Shown one piece after another: positions 60,594-64,000 of a DNA stretch of 64,000 nt (positions within the stretch are counted from its first letter, which is position 1; each line of letters opens with the position of its first letter). This stretch comes from Rhizophagus clarus (lineage: Eukaryota; Glomeromycota; Glomeromycetes; Glomerales; Glomeraceae): positions 126,501 to 190,500 of the forward strand of contig BLAL01000060.1 in the NCBI GenBank assembly GCA_015698045.1, given 5' to 3'. The notes below the pieces were generated by a model. It made no database searches, was not told the DNA's origin, and saw only the letters and a program-made list of their open reading frames with translations. A program made the position numbers and the translations under genes.

Positions 60594-60875
60594 ATTCCAT
60601 GTAATAATTAATTGTTCATATAATAAAAATTATGTAATAAAGATTTGCGTAATACTAAATTTATTAAAAATTTTTATACATGTGAAATCACCTGATTTTA
60701 ATAAATTATTTATAGGTGAAATCACCTAGGTGATTTCACCCACGGAGCAAATTAACAAGATTCTTTTATAAATATATACACAAAAAAAATATTTATCAAA
60801 AAAACTTTAATGGTTAGTCAATTTTACTTGATTCTAACAAAAAATTATTATACATTTTAGAAACCCGATGTACTA

Positions 60876-61152
60876 TATATTGGCGTTTCAGAATAAGTCA
60901 TCTGTCAATTTCTTTTTTTTTTTTTTAACAAAAAATAAAATAAATTAAGAATCTAAATAAAGTATTTTATCAAAGAAAAATAGTCAATATAAACCAATTT
61001 AGGTAAATTATTTCAAAAAAATTATCCATTTTCTTTTTTTATTTTTATCGTAGAAATGTAATTGTATTATTACGGAATTGGCTGAAGATATGACATTATA
61101 AAATTAACAAACAGCGCCATGTAGATCACAATACTTTCTTTATTATCACAAT
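60876..61152. repeat. Segment of R in inverted orientation
   Basis: This segment is the reverse complement of about 20270-20605, while R on both sides keeps its normal direction. The 20 kb copy holds an extra roughly 55 bp (GTTCTAAAGTTGTATGATGC...) in the middle. The boundaries carry short GATA/TATC inverted words. Confidence 0.8.
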
Positions 61153-61183
61153 ATCAATATTATTTTAGAATAAAATTTTACTA

Positions 61184-62046
61184 CCCTATAAAAAATAAAT
61201 GTCCAGAAAATGTTATCAAAAATGTCTGGAATATGTCCAAAATAAATCTGATGTGTCCAGAAAATGTCCACTTTTTGGTACATATCTGACACACTTCTGA
61301 TACTTAAAATTTTGACATATCCTAACTTTATCCAGAATTTGTCCAGTATTTGTTCGGTATAAAATTTTGGACAAATTCTGGATAGTTAAACCTGGACAAA
61401 TTCTGGACATAGTAAAAAAACCAGATAGATAAATTCTGGATATGAAAAAGTTCAGGACAAATTCTGGATACTATTTCCAAAAAAAAGGGACCGTTAAAGC
61501 AGGTAGAATCACGTGATCATAGTAAAATAATTGTCACACAGCATCACATCCTCCATTCTTCATTTTTACTAAGTATTCCAGGGATTTAGAATTTTTTTAG
61601 TTAGTAAAAACATATTCATCACATATTATTTGTCACATTCATAATTTCTTAATGCCGTAATTCTGGCCAATTCTACCTGCTTTAATGACCCCCAAAAAAG
61701 GATAAATTAATTTTGTAAAAAAATGCAAAAAGCACAAAACTGACATTTAAAACCTTTTCTGTCGTACTAATTAAAATTGCAGAGCAGGTAAAAATACTAT
61801 ATATCTATGATATAAAAATTTTGGGTTAAGGAATAATGATGATCATCTATCCATTGATTATCTTTTGTGGCAAATTTTACGAAAATACATTTCTGGACAA
61901 TTTCCGGACAATTTCCTAATATCCTGAAAATGCAGTGTTTTCGGAATAGTTTCTGGATACACAGTGTCCAGAATTTCCAGACAATATTTTAGATAATTTT
62001 TCTGAACATTTTCCAGACATTATCTGGATACTTATTTTTTATAGGG
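61184..62046. mobile_element. CCCTA-end element, copy 3 (3-bp duplication CTA)
   Basis: Ends are CCCTATAAAAAATAAATG (61184) and, inverted, CCCTATAAAAAATAAGTA (62046), flanked by CTA at 61181-61183 and 62047-62049. The empty site is visible at 20640 in the other R copy. The interior is rich in GTCCAGAAAATGTCC and TTCTGGACA words, as in copy 1. No coding frame. Confidence 0.88.
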
Positions 62047-62149
62047 CTATATTTACAATTTATTACTTTATTTCTAACTATAACAATATCTACAAACAAA
62101 CATATTTTATCAACTGTAGATAATTATCACAGTCCAAAATTTTGATATG

Positions 62150-62800
62150 TGATAAAATTCATTGATAACAAAATAATCACATGTACTGTACCTTGAACAT
62201 GCGCTGTGAATAGATTATTAAGTACATATCACGTACAGAATAAATTTACATATTACTGAAATGTCACAGTACCTGTTACAGTATAATTAGATTATTTATT
62301 TTAATAAAGAGATTTTTTTATAAACTTTTATATTTTAGGAAAATTAATATCCGCATTCAGTTGGAATTTCAATCTGAAGTTTTATATATTATTGCATAAA
62401 CTAATATACAATAGCTTTCTAAAAAGGAAACAACAAATAAGGCGTTAATCATGCAGGCAGATGAAAAAATGTCAATATCAACAAAAGAAATGACGCATTT
62501 ATTCAATAATCATGATGTAATATTATGCAGCACATTTTTTTTCTCGCTATTTTGATTCACACTCGATTTTGCATCTTATGATCAATGCTGACCATTCAAT
62601 AGAATTTCTAAAAAAAAGGTCATAATAAAATTTTGGAACATTTCCTTTTATTTGCACCAAAATTAAATCACGTGTTTGTCAAATTTCTTTCCTATAAAAA
62701 GGCTTTGAAAATTCTAGAGAAATGGCATAAAAATTTCCAATTTTTTCTAAAAAAAATAAATAAATAAATAAATAAATAAAATTACCAACATATATGTACA
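62150..62800. other. AT-rich DNA with (AAAT)n at 62755-62781
   Basis: No gene seen. An AAATAAATAAAT microsatellite of about six units lies near the right end. Confidence 0.4.
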
Positions 62801-62804
62801 AAAT

Positions 62805-63385
62805 TTATTTTCTAATCCTTCTCACTTTGTTCTTAATCAAATCACTCATCAACATTATAATGTTCTACAAAGTTTATCTTTCCTTAAAAATTTTTAAATT
62901 TACTTTCTAAAAAATAATCAAAAATCAAAAAAATTACTATTATTTTAATTGTTTAACTGCACACAACCATGATCAATGTTACTGATAGTTTATAACATAT
63001 GATGTGCATATACATGATGAGAAGAAATACAAAATTAGTTTTCGCATTTTTAAATTTTCTCATCTGTTGTTGATCTACTAGTGTAGACCAACCAGATAAT
63101 ATTATATTGGTAATCTCCTCACTTTAATTTTCATTGAATCTTTCAACATTGTAATGGTCCTACGAATTTTATCTTCCCAAAAATCCTTAAATTGGTTTTT
63201 CTAAAATAATAAACAAAAATCAAAAATTATTTAAATCACTTATTTAACCGTATACACTAAGCAGCATTTTCCGCAACAATGATAAATGTTATGGATAATT
63301 TACAAACAAATTGTATACATATATATGATAAGAAGAAATACAAAAATTAGGTTTTGTATTTCAAAATTCTTCCAATTATTATCGA
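62805..63385. repeat. Tandem duplication of about 300 bp, exon-like on the minus strand
   Basis: 62810-63060 and 63115-63375 are diverged copies sharing TCACTTT, CTACRAADTTTATCTT, TTCTAAAA and GATRAGAAGAAATACAAAA in order. On the minus strand the right copy has an acceptor-like TTATTTTAG followed by an open KNQFKDFWEDKIRRTITMLK. The left copy reads NIIMLMSDLIKNKVRR in the same place but with stops. It may be a duplicated exon of an unrecognised gene. Confidence 0.45.
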
Positions 63386-63599
63386 TCATTGTAAAACAGT
63401 CAAATAATAATAACAAACATATTATTTATCATATCGAAAATTGGATAGAACTTAATTTTTCAATTATTATTATAATAATTAGGTTTATGTTTTTCTTTAG
63501 AATGTAATTTTTTTCAATTTGCATTTCTATATTAAATGCAAAGATTTACCTTCAGGTAATAAACTATCAGTTTAAATATAGCTAATTCTATTTTTATAT

Positions 63600-63697
63600 A
63601 ACATTACGCTGTAGTTCAATTGTTCATTATTGATTATTTAATTATAGCATTACGTTGTAGTTCAATTATTCATATTATTGATTATTTGAATTATATG
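63600..63697. repeat. Tandem duplication of about 48 bp
   Basis: CATTACGYTGTAGTTCAATT followed by RTTCAT...TATTGATTATTT occurs twice in direct order. The sequence from here to the window end is AT-rich with no gene. Confidence 0.75.
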
Positions 63698-64000
63698 AAA
63701 TTAATATTATAATATTAATGCTATAGATATATAAAAACAGTAGAATTATACTTAAAAATAGAATGTCTTTCTTAATTTCGAGTGTCACCTAATTTATTAA
63801 GGTTTTGGCTATTCAAAAGAATTAATTCTACAAATTATTATGAAATGAAGGGGAGTGAGAAACATGATTTTCTCGATCTTTAAATTAGTAGGAAAAAAGT
63901 CAAATATCAATATCGCATTTTAATATTCTATTATTGTATTATTTTGGAAATTATAAGCGAATTATATTAGCTGTACTATATTTATCACTGGATGTCGTAG

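Larger units (their letters stand above)
48198..60763 (+). mobile_element. Mutator-like element (MULE) with 9-bp target duplication
   Basis: Flanked by TTTTATAAA at 48189-48197 and 60764-60772, an exact 9-bp duplication typical of MULEs; the uninterrupted R copy shows the empty site. The terminal zones are divergent inverted repeats starting GATTATAACTAG/GAATCTTGTTAA and reaching GGGTGATAT/GGGTGAAAT. They are followed by several GGTGAAATCACC palindromes at 48208-48310, 57164-57225 and 60680-60740. Without the inserted LINE it is about 3.7 kb with a FAR1/MULE/SWIM gene on the plus strand. Confidence 0.85.
47766..62148. repeat. Repeat R, copy interrupted by nested insertions
   Basis: R sequence is present at 47766-48197, 60764-61183 and 62047-62148. 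Compared with the copy at 19845-20740, this one is opened by a Mutator-like element (48198-60763) and a CCCTA element (61184-62046). The part at 60876-61152 is in the opposite orientation. Confidence 0.85.

Overview
This window looks like nuclear DNA of an arbuscular mycorrhizal fungus, most likely Rhizophagus or a close Glomeromycotina relative. The inference rests on four things: extreme AT richness with long homopolymer runs; short GT-AG introns; protein families I recognise as typical of that lineage (zinc-ribbon plus EWIPY-type protein kinases with a DMG motif, a C2H2-type 'VYLIHR' family, a Crinkler-like relic); and a dense mixture of decayed transposons. No rRNA, tRNA, CRISPR or bacterial-type signal was found. 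No database search was run, so family names come from motifs read in translation.

Layout. 1-3620: end of a hAT element, a complete but broken Tc1/mariner element (1460-3175) and a fragment of a repeat called R here. 5050-9780: a possible solo LTR and an array of intron-like repeats. 9788-10420: a C2H2-type gene with one in-frame TGA. 11280-11700: small-element relics. 13330-15982: a minisatellite followed by a two-exon transposase-like gene with two nonsense codons. 16200-21410: more intron-like/micro-exon arrays around a copy of R. 21400-26200: low complexity. 26267-30100: a decayed unknown gene and AT-rich DNA. 30099-32690: a Tc1 deletion derivative and an intact-ended hAT element with a smaller element inside. 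33158-37000: a MITE and a 3.4 kb TIR element holding a CW-zinc-finger pseudogene and another nested element. 38273-39395: a small hypothetical gene and a palindromic MITE. 39873-44389: the only clearly intact large gene. 46698-47679: a Crinkler-like relic. 47766-62148: a second R copy opened by four layers of insertion.

The most interesting gene is the kinase at 39873-44389 (minus). Eight exons, all multiples of three and all joined in phase 0, give an uninterrupted protein of about 1,329 residues. A zinc-ribbon plus kinase N-lobe module is repeated seven times in tandem, followed by a single catalytic C-lobe. Only the last module keeps the glycine-rich loop, so the first six look like N-lobe scaffolds without catalysis.

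The second highlight is a set of arrays, on both strands, in which blocks of about 20-50 nt are bounded by strong splice signals and separated by intron-sized units that resemble each other. They look like intron-like repeats spreading in tandem. The third is the nested region: R contains a 12.6 kb Mutator-like element with a 9-bp target duplication, which contains a LINE with a 22-bp duplication, whose reverse-transcriptase core is replaced by an unrelated spliced gene. Several elements share CCCTA-type ends with 3-bp duplications and look like one family.
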